Source of the DNA: Collybiopsis luxurians FD-317 M1 | Lineage: Eukaryota; Basidiomycota; Agaricomycetes; Agaricales; Omphalotaceae | Direction: 5' to 3' | DNA: 64,000 bases | Assembly: GCA_000827265.1 (NCBI GenBank) | Contig: KN834840.1 | Coordinates: 149,570 to 213,569 of the forward strand | In this document: positions 1-11,855 of the stretch, one piece after another | Position numbering within the stretch: the first letter of the stretch is position 1 | Layout: each line of letters starts with the position of its first letter | Translations under genes and position numbers: made by a program | The notes under the pieces: generated by a model | Told to the model about the DNA's origin: nothing | Seen by the model: the letters and a program-made list of their open reading frames with translations, nothing else | Database searches by the model: none

Positions 1-17
1 AGATTTTATGGTTCCTA

Positions 18-1511
18 CATCTGGAAAAATCACCTATCCTCCAGGATAGTATAGAATGGCCTCAGAGTTGACCAGGTGACCAGGGGAGCATGGGACCCCT
101 ATGGTACAGAGGGTGCCAGGAGACACTCCCTCAAATCCTGTGTGCACCGGTCAGCCTCAGGTCAACTGAGTTAGCCTGAGCATCTCTGAGGCTCCCTAGG
201 TGTCCCTGAGGTTCCCTGGGTATCCCTGGGCATCCCTGGGCATCCCTGAACAATCCTGGGAAGAATCTGCTAATTCTGATATTACATATGCATATATTTG
301 TAATCATTCTTCTGTCATTCTTACAATGGCATACAAATCTTGAGAAGGAGGAATGAGATATATTAACATAATAACAGTACATAATACACCAGTAAATTAT
401 GTAGGAAGAACAAGAATGAGATATGGGCACCAGATGTAGGAGAGAACTCTAAACCATTTATTTAGCACCAAGGAATGAAAAAAAAAGGTCAAAAACTCGC
501 CAGGAATATCCCATCCTTCTCCACTGCACCTCACTTGTCTTTATATCCTTCCCCATGAATGTGAGCTTGAGATATAAGTGTAGGATGTAGGTGAGGGATC
601 TACTAGTAGAAAATTTGTTTAGCACCAAGGAACAAAGGTTGAAAACTCACCAGAAATTTCTCCTCTTTCTACCCTGTACTCTTCTCCCTGGTACCATGTC
701 CTTAAACAGCAACCATAAGTATTTAGAATGGAGAATTAAAGAGGAGAACTCAAAATATTTAATCAGAGAGAGTAAAAAAAAATGGCCCAAAACTTGCCAG
801 GTCAATGTCCCAGTGCCTCTTCTAAGGTCCCTTGCTCTTGAATATTGGAGAGAGAATAATGAAAGATATCCATGAAAGTATTGAGTCATTGGCAGGAGGC
901 TGAGTAAGTAGTACTAATGATGGTGGAGGTTGAAGAAAGAGAGGGAATGAAATTGAAAAAGCAAGCCCAAGTGAAATTTCAACCAAAAGTCACATGATTG
1001 TGAACACAAGCACATGACAAACACCTGACTCAGAAAATCATGCCATTTTTTTTGTTGTCATGGTGAATTAGTCAAGGTGTTTATGTCATGCAGGCACTAA
1101 AAAACTTTGAATCATTTTTCAAGCTCAAAGAGAAGTTGAGAACTATACATTGTTAGTATTAAAAGTTATCATTGACACTCAAATAACTAGTCCAGATTAT
1201 AATTTAGCCTTCATGGCAATAATAGAGTTCAATTTTTTGCATATATATTGCATTTTGATATTTATATGCCAGGAACACTTTGAAATTTCCCAGGGTTGTC
1301 CCAGGGTTGTCCCAGGGATGCCCAGGGATCTCCAGGGATTACCAGGGTTGTTCCAGAGCTTACACAGGATCTGGCCAAAATCCTTTGGAGCCCTGACAGC
1401 CTGGGCAGCTCTGGCAACCCTTGCAACCCTTGATATCTGAGGCTGCCCAGTATTTGGCTATAATCCTCAGGTAATTATAGTTAACCTGGGCAATGGGTAC
1501 TTTTCATGATG
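18..1511. mobile_element. CCCTGGG-rich element with inverted ends, copy 1
   Basis: The outer ends are imperfect inverted repeats. The left end (18-48) begins CATCTGGAAAAATC; the right end (1482-1511) reads AACCTGGGCAATGGGTAC and finishes CATGATG. Inside each end lies a run of CCCTGGG-type units: +180 to 265 on the left and, in opposite orientation, 1285-1360 on the right. AT-rich DNA lies next to both. The same end sequence flanks the block at 27312-28622. No transposase ORF is seen, so this is inferred to be a non-autonomous element or large MITE. No clear target duplication was found. The exact limits are uncertain. Confidence 0.45.
430..870. repeat. Three degenerate tandem units of about 140-157 bp
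   Basis: The motif TTTAGCACCAAGGAA occurs at 461 and again at 618, each followed by an A-rich run and then AAAACTCGCCAGG or AAAACTCACCAGA. A more diverged third unit starts near 758 and has AAAACTTGCCAGG. The spacing is 157 and then about 140 bp. The array lies inside the CCCTGGG element and appears to be an internal tandem duplication of it. Confidence 0.55.
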
Positions 1512-1639
1512 TATTGCAAGATCAGTGGCTTCAAACCTTTGTTTATCATTGGCATATTGTACAGGATCAACATTGGTGGTCTTTGTTGGAATATTCAAAT
1601 GGTCTGGAGTACCAAAGACTTTCCGCTATGCAGGTCAAT

Positions 1640-4415
1640 GAGATTGACAGCTGAAAGATGAAATGGAAGACATACATGGACCCTGATGTGGTTGATTGTG
1701 ATCTCCTTCTTTTCACTCTTTGTGAATGCAATGCCCAGCTCCTGACAAAGGGCCTGGAGCACTTGTTTTGTGTTTGTGTAACTTGGGGAAGGACCCTGAT
1801 AGTTTGTAATCTGTGCCTTGAGGGCATTATAAGTGCCGTCTCCTTCAACCTCAATTGCAGAGAGATGGGGTCAAGTTACTTTGGGCAGAGGGGGTATGTC
1901 AATTGTAAAGGTAAAAACAGTACTGGATCTTGTACTGGATTTTCCAGTGCTTGTTGTATCGACAGACTGGTGTGAACAAAATATTTCATAGAGAGAATAG
2001 AAGGAGAATCACTGTATCAGTCTCATCCTCAGATGCTCCAAGAGATTCATTGTCAACAACTGGATAACTATAGTCCAGCGGAGGAATGACAGGAACTTGA
2101 TCTGACGATACAGTATTACACTATGATAGCAGTCAAAAATTGAATAGCAAAGTGAACATATTTACAAGACTCACCCAGTTCACAACTTGTTGAATCAGAG
2201 TGTCAGCATGTTTTCCAGAACTAGTGGTTGTCTGGAGTTCCAACATAAAACAAACATACCAAAGCACATCATATTTCAATCTTCTCAATCCTTGAGCAAG
2301 TCCCTGGTTCATTCGAATGGCATTCCATACTGGACACATAGAACTGTTTGAAGCTTTCAAATGGGGAGAGTCTACTCTAAGACCTTCGCTGCCCATCGCT
2401 TCAGAATTAATCTGAAAGAAATCCTGAATGTGGGTGGGGAGTTCCCCCAAATTGCCAAAGTGCATTGCATCAAAGATAGTGAATGATATTGGGTTGAGAT
2501 ATGGAAGTCTCAATAACTCTGACTATCTGAGACCATGCTGATTATATAGCACTTTTTGGATCACTTCTGGAGAATTCTTCTACTGAAGTGCAGTGGTCCA
2601 ATGGATCTGCATATCTCGTAATGGCCAAGTCTCTGGATTCAGATTTTAAATGTTGTTTCAGGGCAGTAAACAGCAGCAGTGGAAGTACTTGTGCCCAGTG
2701 TGAGCAAAACCTGATACCTGACTAGCAGCCTCGGCATCACAAACAACCGGTATTAGAGCAACATATGCTCTCCTACCAATCAGGTGCTGAGCAGTCCGAA
2801 AGTAATATACACCATGTTCCCAGAGCAAGAGAAGCTGGTCTACCAACCAGGCCAGACTGTGGTTGATAGTGTCTTGAGACAGGGAATCTGAGAGGACAGT
2901 GACCAGATAGAGGTATTTTGCTGGTAGCGTAGATGTTCTGGTAGTGAAAGCAGCACCATGTATATTGCAGTGCATGAGGTGTGAGCACTGCGTCTCGAAT
3001 TCCCAAAAGGGCTGAATCCATCTGAGCCGAGGCTCATCATAAGGCGCAAGTCTGATGTGCCAGAAGGATCTCAAATGAAGGGCTTTCCATCGGTCCATTT
3101 GAATTTTTGAATCAGAGGGCAATCCATAAGATCTTTTGTCTGGTCAGACTCTGGAGCTGGATGATTATAGAGATCATGCTCTATGCCTGGAGTGGCCAAG
3201 AGCCTCCCCAACCAATCTTTGAAGTCCTGAAACACTTGTTTGCAGATGGGGACTACGAAAACTTTATTCCCTATGCATCGAGTTTTCCGCAAAGGGTTAG
3301 CACAGGGAGGAGAAATTGGAGCTGGTGGTATGTCACATGTTGGTAGAGATTGGTTTGCGGCATAGGCAGAATTGGCGGAAGTGAGAACTTTCTGTGTGAG
3401 TGGCTGGATAGCAAAACATTTTGAGCAGCATAAAAAAGTGCGAGTGGTAGGATCGAGACTGTAGTGGGCAACAATCATGTAGATCTCCTTGGGGATCTGA
3501 GATGGGTATTTTCTGTTAAGAGCACCCATCTGATTCCTTCGCTCAATGATCCATTGTAGTAAAGCCAGGATAACTCGCATTTTATAGACAGGGGTCTGAA
3601 ATTTGACATAGATCACCAATGCGGCAGTACAACTAGCTGCTAATGGTGAATTGTGTGCAAGCTGCACCCATTGCCTTAACCTGAAGTGCTGCACTAACTC
3701 AATTATTGGTTAGCCTCTGGACTTAATGTGGATAGAAGGACATACAACTGTTGAACCTGGTTCCATCCCGACCACTGGGATAGGCTTGATCTAGCCAGTG
3801 CTTCTTCTCCTTCAGCCGATGAAGAGTGCTTAATGATGACTGAAGCACATCTTCCAGTTCTTCATGATGGGCATCTGGCAGGAGTCTCTCCATCTCATGC
3901 AACAAACTGCACAAGTGAGACTCAGTTTGAAGAAATCGGCTATTGCAGAGCTTGTTCATTTTCAATGCAAACTGGCCAGAGTTGAAGTGGAGAATGGTTG
4001 CCGGATCTGGGTATTGGAATGGGGTATCCAAGGAAGGTTTCTTCACAAACTCAATGGTAGTCTCAGAGAAAAGCACTGTCATTTGAGCCTCTATGTTGGC
4101 TTCAAGGTATTTGATATCTGAATTTAGAAAACCTTCTGATGGTACACTCTCGACAGTTGCAGGAAGGGTCGGCACATTCCTTGTGATTGGTTCTGCATTG
4201 TTGTCGGCCATAATAGTGTCAGATTCATGGCTCATCGGGGTGTCAGAGACATGTATGGAGGGAGACTGTGAGGTGATGTTTCTCAGAATATTCCTGATTC
4301 GCTGCCGTTGTCGATGCAAAGCAAGCTCCTGCGAGGAAAGTAGCGATCCCTGTGGATCATTCTGTATACACTCATTACATTTGCAACAAACTTTGTTTGG
4401 GGTTTTGCATGGCAT
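1640..4415 (-). pseudogene. tnp2-type (CACTA superfamily) transposase, decayed
   Basis: The start at 4415 gives an N-terminal cysteine cluster (CCKCNECIQNDP) of the kind seen at the front of fungal tnp2 proteins. Family landmarks follow in order on the minus strand: YSLDPTTRTFLCCSKC (about 3440), DWLGRLLATPGIEHDLYN (about 3170), SDGFSPFG and STAIY-like segments (about 3000), ALIPVVCDAEAASQVSGFAH (about 2720) and LLRLPYLNPISFTIFDAMH (about 2500). The last two are the most typical blocks of Transposase_21/tnp2. Coding-like sequence continues to about 1640 (TKQVLQALCQELGIAF). Breaks: a TGA at 3071 after DGKPFI that fits a decayed CGA, a frameshift near 2925, and further stops near 2600-2650. A likely intron lies between 3723 and 3670 (branch CTAAC, acceptor GCAG). 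The enzyme would cut and paste DNA in the nucleus; this copy cannot make a full protein. Family assignment is confident; the 3' limit is not. Confidence 0.8.
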
Positions 4416-4626
4416 ATTTCGATGAAGTTATCACCTACGTGTGGATTTATTGCCTTCCGAATGGAACACATACGTGTGGAGACAGGCACAAGAGGAAAGA
4501 CGTAGTTAAAAAAGTTTTGATTAGGTTGCCATGTAATAGATAGATTACAGCCAAACAGAGTTTGCCAGACTTGAAAGATTTGTGAAATTATAATTAGTAG
4601 TCGACATCACACGCTTCCTACTCGCC

Positions 4627-4671
4627 TGGTGAAAAAAACTGCCGGTACATGGTGAAAAAACCGCCAGTACA
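4627..4671. repeat. Two direct 22-23 bp repeats upstream of the tnp2 gene
   Basis: Two adjacent copies of TGGTGAAAAAAcTGCCGGTACA (4627-4649 and 4650-4671) differ at a few bases. They lie about 210 bp upstream of the tnp2 start. Short subterminal repeats are typical transposase-binding sites of CACTA-type elements, so this may be one. That role is inferred from position only. Confidence 0.5.
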
Positions 4672-6600
4672 CCACATGGAAGTGAAAATGAGGGTGAGAA
4701 TGGTGCACATAAAACAGCAGTTACCCAGAGTAGGGGCTTGAATGCTCTCCCTGAACTAGCCTTGGATGGATCCTTCAGGTGATTACAAGGGTTCTGATGA
4801 AGAGGATGGAAGCGGGGCCATGAGTACCATTTCTGAATGAGACAGAGAACAACTTATCAGTTTGATTAGCGTGGCCGGTGGTATAGAGAAAAAATATTGG
4901 AATTTTCTCATTACGAGGTTGACCACGATGGACTTATCCAGAAAGCGATGGCAGCTCCAGACCCAGAACAGCAGTAGGTAAACAGTATTTTTGGGCATAT
5001 TCGTACTAATCACTTTCAGTGGCCATCGAGGAAAGAGGGAGAGCAGCCCGAGAGGAATTCTGAAACAGAGCGGGGATATGGGTGTCAATACCAATTGAGA
5101 TTTTGCAACCAATTCTGAGAACAGAAAGACTTACCAAGACAGAGATAGAAACTGAGGCTAATCGAGCAGGATCCACTGTCCGAGGAGCAACACCAGGTAT
5201 GCCAGTCAATACAAAAAGGATCTGGATTCACCATTACCTGTGAGCCCTGCACCTCAGCAACTTGGCACAATCTATATTCACCGCAACCTACAAGACAGCT
5301 TGTTCCAGATGTGGATGTGAGCGGAGAGGAATGGGATGGTGGGATGGCAGCCCCTTGACCTATCCATGGAGCAGGTTATGCATCTGAAGATTCCTCAGTG
5401 AGTATTGAAGCTTACAAAAGGACAACCAAGTTGGATCCTTCTGAGCTCCCTCGTGACTGAGCAGCGGAGAGCGCACTCCAGATTGAGAGGTTCGAGTAAA
5501 TCCAGTGTCAGCCATGCAGGCAGCTCTACTGGTGCTACAGGATGAATGCTTGTAAAATTAACATTTGGATTGTATTAGTTTAAACAGCATCATTGGATCA
5601 AGTGAATACGTTTGAATAAATTCTGCAGTGAGAGCGAGGCTTTCTTGTCATTGTCATCTGAGAAGGTGGCCAGTTGACGCGACTTGGCAATATGTGGAGG
5701 TCTATGATTGACAATACTTGCCTCCCACATCTGTATCGTAAACAAACAGGACTCTTTGGAATGGGGTCTGCAAGAGATTGTCTTCCCACTGCAAGTTTCA
5801 GTCCTTCCAAAGTGGAATCAACTTGTTAATTTGGCCTAAGAGGAATTCAGCGGGAGTCTCCTGTTTGGGAGGAAGCCAGACAAGAAATCAGATACAAAGA
5901 CTTGGCATTTTTGAATGGTCATTCCTTGCCCATTGACAACCTTATCGCCAGGGTCCTTGACCTTCAACTCGACCACTTCATATGCAAACACTAAACAATC
6001 CGTGACTGCCTAGCATGAGCTGCTCCTGCTTTGCAAGTTGTCGCAGAGTCTTCAAAGACACCTTGAGATCAGAATCAAGAACCCAAATGAAACTTCAGCG
6101 GAAAAAGTGAACATGTATCCAGTTAAATTAACCGTACTTACTCATACAAAGGGCTACCAAGTATCTTTGTAAAATGCCAAAGAGTGAGTAAATGAGTAGA
6201 AATGCGGAGAAGCTTGGCAAAAGGGATTGGAAAAATTGTAGAAAGAGAGGGTGTTCTGCGAGAAAAAAGAGAGAGTGACAGAGAGAAGCAACACTCTCAG
6301 ATACTAAGGGAATGGGAAAAGCTTTGAAAGAGTGAGTCCGGGTCATAAAATGGCTAAGATGATGACCAACCACCATGCCTGTAGTAGGTTCCCTGAGCCA
6401 AGTGCAGGTTGTGAGATGATGACAATGAGGAAAAGGGGGGAAATGAGTCGTTGATTAGTTGTTGATGTTGTTGCTGGTCGCCTATGTGTAGGACATCCTT
6501 TGGTACTTGGGTACGATACTACATAATCAACACAAGTTGAAAAAGTGGAGAAAAAAAAAACACAATGAATTAATGTACATCAGAAAAGCCTGTCCCAAGT
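4672..6600. other. No recognisable gene
   Basis: Only short ORFs with no family resemblance occur here on either strand. Composition is mixed and a few CpGs remain. Purine-rich stretches (GAGAGAGTGACAGAGAG near 6270) are present. Splice-like signals exist, but I could not assemble a coherent coding path, so no gene is called. Confidence 0.5.
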
Positions 6601-6611
6601 CCCAGGCATGA

Positions 6612-6950
6612 CTATCTTGCCATGCTGGAATTGATTGTCCAGAAAGTCTGTATCTGAAATGTAGGCCATTCATCAGAAATGGCAGTCTGAAATGCAAACG
6701 ACGTAGCTTTATACCTAGAGGTTTGAACAGATATTCTAAAAGAAACACAGGACATAATTGCGAGGTCTGAACTAATCCCACAATGACTGTCTCCAGGAAG
6801 ACCAAGTACGACAGTAGAGTAAGGACAAGAACCACTGGGTGTCAACTGCGACAAAGGGTTGCGCCCATGTGGGAAATCAATACCGGTCCACTGCATGTTG
6901 GTCACTGAACTCAATTCAAGTGTGTTGAATGTCAGTGAGAACAAAATCAC
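6612..6950 (-). pseudogene. Unassigned coding remnant
   Basis: A 112-codon open frame on the minus strand has a protein-like composition rich in Ser, Pro and Cys, for example GIDFPHGRNPLSQLTPSG and VVLGLPGDSHCG. It lies downstream of the better-supported exon at 7204-7563 in the same orientation and may be a later exon of that gene. A possible acceptor (CTTTTAG) sits inside it near 6735, so part may be intron. I do not recognise the family. It could also be a chance ORF. Confidence 0.3.
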
Positions 6951-7203
6951 TATGTTGGCAAAGCTTCCAGGGTTCTTTATTCCTAGAAATCTGACTCATA
7001 GATGTTGCTTATTCAGTAAAGAAGATGTCTACGGTATGATTTAGAAAGACCAAATCCTCAATGTTCAACTACAATGACCATGGCATATCATCCCCGAATG
7101 ATGTGCCTCAAGCGTTTACCCTTCTTGATGTGATCTTTGACGTTCCGAATGAAATTGTAAATTTTCACTAAGTGCAAATTTGACCAAATAAATCAAGATA
7201 TTC

Positions 7204-7563
7204 CTACACTGTTAGCACATGACAAAGCATCCCATTCCCATTCCAAGCATAAGGTATGGAGCTTAAGAAGCGTTGGGGGGGGAACTTTCCCATGAAGCAA
7301 ACACCGATGTTGCCCTTATAGTCCAAGTTGCACCCAATTGAAGCGAGAGACATGTTATCTTCTGTCAACATGGGATCATATATTCCAGAGACCGCATATT
7401 GGCACGAGTTGATGATAACAAGCGTGGTATACAGATTGTCCAATTGGAACTCCCATGCAAAGTTCATATGAAAGTCAATCCAGCGCTCATGTTTTTTTGG
7501 CAAGTCTGCATCCGCCGAGGTGTTATTGGAATCGAAGAATGTTTTTTTGAGGACCGGAAAACT
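7204..7563 (-). pseudogene. Exon of an unknown gene, related to the exon at 17.1 kb
   Basis: An open frame follows a CTAG acceptor (exon from 7563) and runs to a TAG at 7204, possibly ending earlier at an intron, because GCTAACAG lies just before the stop. The middle reads LYTTLVIINSCQYAVSGIYD and continues with NMSLASIGCNLDYKGNIGV. The plus-strand frame at 17100-17381 has the matching pattern VYSALIIVDECCYIVAGLYN then NMAIGA. Shared positions include Tyr, Cys, the YxVxGxY core and Asn-Met. This makes chance unlikely and points to a paralogous protein family. I cannot name it. Neighbouring exons were not resolved. Confidence 0.45.
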
Positions 7564-7599
7564 CTAGACCAAAGTACAACCCAAAGGTTTGACCTGGAA

Positions 7600-8890
7600 T
7601 CTATAGATAGATAATAATTAGTTCCTAATCTGGAGAAAGAAAGAGATGATGGGTCACCAAATCAAGATCAGATGGCATGATCTTCCCATTAAACAAGTAT
7701 CTGGGAAGTCGTGATTCAGAAGGAGAAGGTCATCTGTATGACCTCCTATGAGAAGAAAGTCAAGTAGACATACAAGTAGGAAGGATATAGTCAGTAGCAA
7801 TTGAGAGGAAGGTGCAGTATAAATGTCCTTGACCATGGCCTGGTGCCAAATGTAAGCCTCACTTTTGAATGACCTAATTGGTCATGATTGAACTCGAGTA
7901 TCCACCTTGCCAAGGGTATGTATTCTGTTAACAATAGGCTGAAGTAAACAAACCAACAATCTAATAGAAGTGCATACATACCATGCAGATAAAGCATGCG
8001 GTGATTGAGCATGTTCAATGACATCAGGTAGGTACCTTACCAGATGTTTCAAATTACTCGCTATCAGTGATAGGCAGAATTAACGTTCTACAGAAGCCAA
8101 CAGCAATACATATGAGTCCATATGTACTGCTTTGACCTTTCAATGCCTGACTTGACTCAGAAAGAAAAAAACAGGATAAAGGATCCTGATCAGCGATGAA
8201 AAATCAAGGCTAAAGGCATCAATGAACTGTAATTGATGTACACACATTCAATACTCACTCCATCGATTGTCTTGCTTTCATTACGACCATGCCTCATAGA
8301 ATATTGCGAAATGGTTTCTAATCATAATAAATCAACATGAGAAAACCTGATAACTCACTGGCTAGATAAGACCACATGAATAAAGGGGATGATCGCTGTT
8401 AGGCTGTGCCAACGGGCAAAAAAATGGGGTCATTCTTGAACATGGTGCCAGGATTTCACCCCTGATGTGGAAAATTTAATGGTCCAGGCTGCAAATACAT
8501 GGTTTCTCAAACTGGTCCCAGTCTAAGCGCAAAATAAATTTCCTATATCGGAGGTCCATATCAAAAAGTTACGCATGTTCACAGAAAATTTTATAATCTG
8601 CTGATACATCCTAGCCCCTGTGGGGTCCAGAAATCTCTGTTCCATGGAATTTTCAGGGAATAATACTGCTTGTATTGCTGAGACTGACATGCCTAGAGAG
8701 GATAACCCCAAGAATTTCACTTCAGGCTTCTTTGCATGGATATCAAAGGTCCCTACCTTGTGAATTACCTGTATCCCATGACAATAAACCTCATGAAATG
8801 GATTATTCCTAATCAGCTCCTGCTTAAACAGCATTGCTTGTGAGGATGTTAACTTGTGTACCTATCCCTTGAAAAATTCACAAATTCATG
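7600..8890. other. No recognisable gene
   Basis: Short ORFs only. The stretch 8520-8834 is open on the minus strand for 103 codons (for example KPEVKFLGLSSLGMSVSAIQ), but it has no family match and no clear splice partners. It is treated as unassigned sequence upstream of the gene at 8895. Confidence 0.4.
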
Positions 8891-8894
8891 TGCA

Positions 8895-10406
8895 ATGTCC
8901 AGCTCTCATGAGGATGCCTTCATGACTGAGATTGTGGATGAGGGGGCTACATTGAGTGGAGGATCATCAGGCTATAGAACAGCAGATGCTGGGTTTAATT
9001 TGGACTCGTTGCTTTTACCTCTTCAGCCTTCTCATCAGCCTACACCAGGGCCTTCTCATCCGCCTATAGCTCTTCAGCCTCCTCATCCACCTGCACCTCA
9101 GCCTCCTCATCCACCTACATCCATTCAGCTATATACACCCTCTCAGCATTCTCATCCACCCACGCCTTCTCAGTCTTCTCATCCACATACGCCTCCCTCT
9201 TTACAAGCTCCGCTAGGTGATGATACAATGCCAAGAGCTGCGCTATTCCAACCTCCACAAGTATGTCGCCATAGGTTTTAGAAAAAATTATTTTCTTATT
9301 TTCTACATAGGCTGGTATTCCAGTTCCAGATATGCTTAACCTCGAGCAAGCGGGAACCAAAAGGTGTAGGACAGACAATCAGACAGAGAACAACAATCAA
9401 GAGAATCTTCTGAAGGACCTTGTTCACCAGACTGATTCCCATTTTGAGATGCAGAGTAAGCAAATGACTGTGATCATGGGCCAGATAGAACAGAATAACT
9501 TTGTGCTGAATTATCTATGGGAGGTTCTGGACTTCACTAATCAGAGGGTCCTCCATATTGAGTGCAAGGACAAAGGCAAGGGTAAGGTGCAGTCACAAAC
9601 TGAAACAGAGTGTGGGCATGGAGAAGGCAGTGGTGGTGGCAGTGGTATTGGTGGTGGAGGCGACGGTGGTGGCAGTGGGGGAGGCGGAGACAGAAGTGGT
9701 GGCAGCAGCAGAGATGGTGGAGATGGTGATGACATCGATCCAGATGCTGACAACAAATCCGACATTCCGATGTCTAGTCCCTGTGCGACTGCCTTCAACT
9801 GGTGAGCAAAGACAACTCCAAAAAAGTCTGGTACCAAGAAACATGTCCCGAAAGAGGAACTTCAGCATAGAGTAAGTGTGATTCATGATTTTGCATACAT
9901 GCTAAAATATTTCAAACAGGAGACCATTTGCAACTGGTTGAATATGCTCATAGGAGAACATGAAGATCCTCTCGAAAATAAAGTCAGTGCATCAGAAGCA
10001 GATCAGTTTGTGAAGGAGTTCACAAAGGACCTGCTAAAGAGGCCATGCACCATAGAAGATTTTCAATATTTCTTAGAGGGAGGGCCAAGATCGGCTTGGA
10101 ACTTAGGTGCTTTGTACATTTTTGTGGACTTTGTTGGACAGAAGAACCTCCATGATATCTCCGATGCAAAAACTCGAGAAGGAATCTGCAAAGCCTTTTT
10201 GGCACAGATAAAGACACTTTGTGGGGAGTATCTGAAGCTTGCAAAATTGCCTGAACGGCAAGAGATTAGAAAAAAATACCACCGGAAATGGCAGCGGAAA
10301 TACTCAGTAAGCTCTACCATTTTGGCTTCTCATTGTGATTTGATAATTCTGTCAATTAGCTATTCCATCAATGCAGGAATGTAATCCTTTCCTTCAGCTC
10401 GCATGA
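8895..10406 (+). pseudogene. Spliced gene of unknown function with one in-frame stop
   Basis: ATG at 8895 is preferred over an upstream GTG. Exon 1 (8895-9260) carries a Pro/His/Ser repeat region with units like HPPTPSQSSHP. Intron 1 is 9261-9310 (GTATGT...TAG). Exon 2 (9311-9871) has a hydrophilic helical part (LKDLVHQTDSHFEMQSKQM) and then a Gly-rich low-complexity stretch. Intron 2 is 9872-9919 (GTAAGT...CAG) and keeps frame. Exon 3 (9920-10306) encodes a helical domain with IEDFQYFLEGGPRSAWNLG. Intron 3 is 10307-10376, and the frame ends at a TGA at 10404. The only internal break is a TGA at 9803, which fits a decayed CGA; alternatively an unrecognised intron removes it. I do not recognise a known domain. 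Function unknown. Confidence 0.55.
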
Positions 10407-10729
10407 GAGAATCCTTATCTATTTCAATATGATGGGCATTGAGGGGATGTCGAGCAACAAAGAATACACTGACATTATGGACTTGACATATAAGTGGGCC
10501 AGCGCTAGCGCGTGGCGGGACTCGTGCCCCATTCTTTCTCGGTGCATCCAATGCAATGAAGACTAAGCTAAAAATATATAAATTACAAAATTTAGATCAA
10601 TTGAACATTGCCTGTTAAGGATCAGGCACGGAATTCACCACCTCTATAACTCGGCATTTCATTTCATTCCATACACTCGTAACAAAGATCAGCTGCGGTA
10701 TAAGGTGTTTACACCCGCATGGCGTAGTA

Positions 10730-11248
10730 CAGCCGTTTGCATAAAGTTTTTCCCACTCGAGTTTCCTACCGGTGTTTGTTTGTATTTGATATTTGATCCG
10801 AAATTTCTATTGAGCCTCACATTGTATTGTTCATATGCCATGTTTTGCAGCATCCACATTGAGAAAATGGACAATTTTGAAAGGTGCTGGAGTATTCGTG
10901 AAGTAAGGGCCTTGGATGTTGCTCTGAGAAGCAAAAATGTCATATCGCAACACTGTGAATTCACTGATGTAACGCGATGCACTGGACGGAATTGATCCGT
11001 GGCATTACAACCGACAGTGTCCGGAGTCCTCCCTTCGCGCAAAACAGCAATCACGCTCTGGTAGGTTCTGTACTGGGCATTTCAGTGAAGCGTAACATTA
11101 TTTCTGAAGGTTTGGGAGCTCAAGCGAAGGGATGGGAGAGACGACCGTCGAAATGACTGCTGAGCACATATGGCAGCCGGATCAAGTAATAAATACAAAT
11201 AAATACATGCAGAAAACTCGAACGGGCAAAACTTTTTGCAAACGGCTG
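10730..11248. mobile_element. MITE with about 38-bp terminal inverted repeats, TA flanks, copy 1
   Basis: The left end starts CAGCCGTTTGCATAAAGTTT and the right end finishes AAACTTTTTGCAAACGGCTG. The two are inverted copies over roughly 38 bp, including the CTCGAGTTT/AAACTCGAA inner part. Both ends are flanked by TA (10728-10729 and 11249-11250), the target duplication expected of Tc1/mariner-type insertions. No transposase is present. The interior is homologous to 26835-27270, which supports a mobile family. CpG sites are largely intact here, so this looks like the less decayed copy. Confidence 0.8.
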
Positions 11249-11250
11249 TA

Positions 11251-11855
11251 TTCGGCTTTGAGAATTTTCCATAAGTTAGACTGGTGTCATGTAGAAACTC
11301 GGCTCATGAGGGATGGATTACAGGGTCTGCATTTTGGAAAAGGAGCGCCTCGCCATGTTAGACTGTACACTGGTCAAACCACTAGCATCAAAGCCTGCGT
11401 CAAGGGACAACTGTACAATTTCTATGATGCCAACTGGTTGGAACAGCAGGAATCTGGGTGGTTCAGAGGAGGGAATGGCTTGGTTAACGAAATCATCTGC
11501 CCACTGAGGGAGAAGGTAGAGCTTAACTTCCCCCCCGACCTGGAGGCATGAGTGTCCTGGAACATACATGTACAAAAGTTGACTGATTGATGTTTATCCA
11601 GTGCATTGGTTCATTACAGATTCCAGTTATAGATATTCAAGTTGTAAAGTTTCAGAGTACTCACAAGGTCATTACAGAAGTATAGCAGAAACACGAATGC
11701 GTAACATTGATTGTAAAAAATAAAGCTATGTTTATTCTTGGAAATATGAGTACATTTTCCTGATCCCCTTCATTCGTACTCAGTGCATGGTATACATGAG
11801 GCATACATTTGGGGTTTATAAATGGCACCAAAATGCTGGTGTGGTTTGCACCGTT
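11251..11855. other. Spacer between MITE and next gene
   Basis: A plus-strand ORF (11132-11551) overlaps the MITE end and is not credible as a gene. No other coding signal was found. Confidence 0.5.

Noticed and set aside
9541..9886. Pro-rich and Thr/Ser-rich minus-strand ORFs
   Set aside because: They are shadows of the Gly-rich plus-strand exon.
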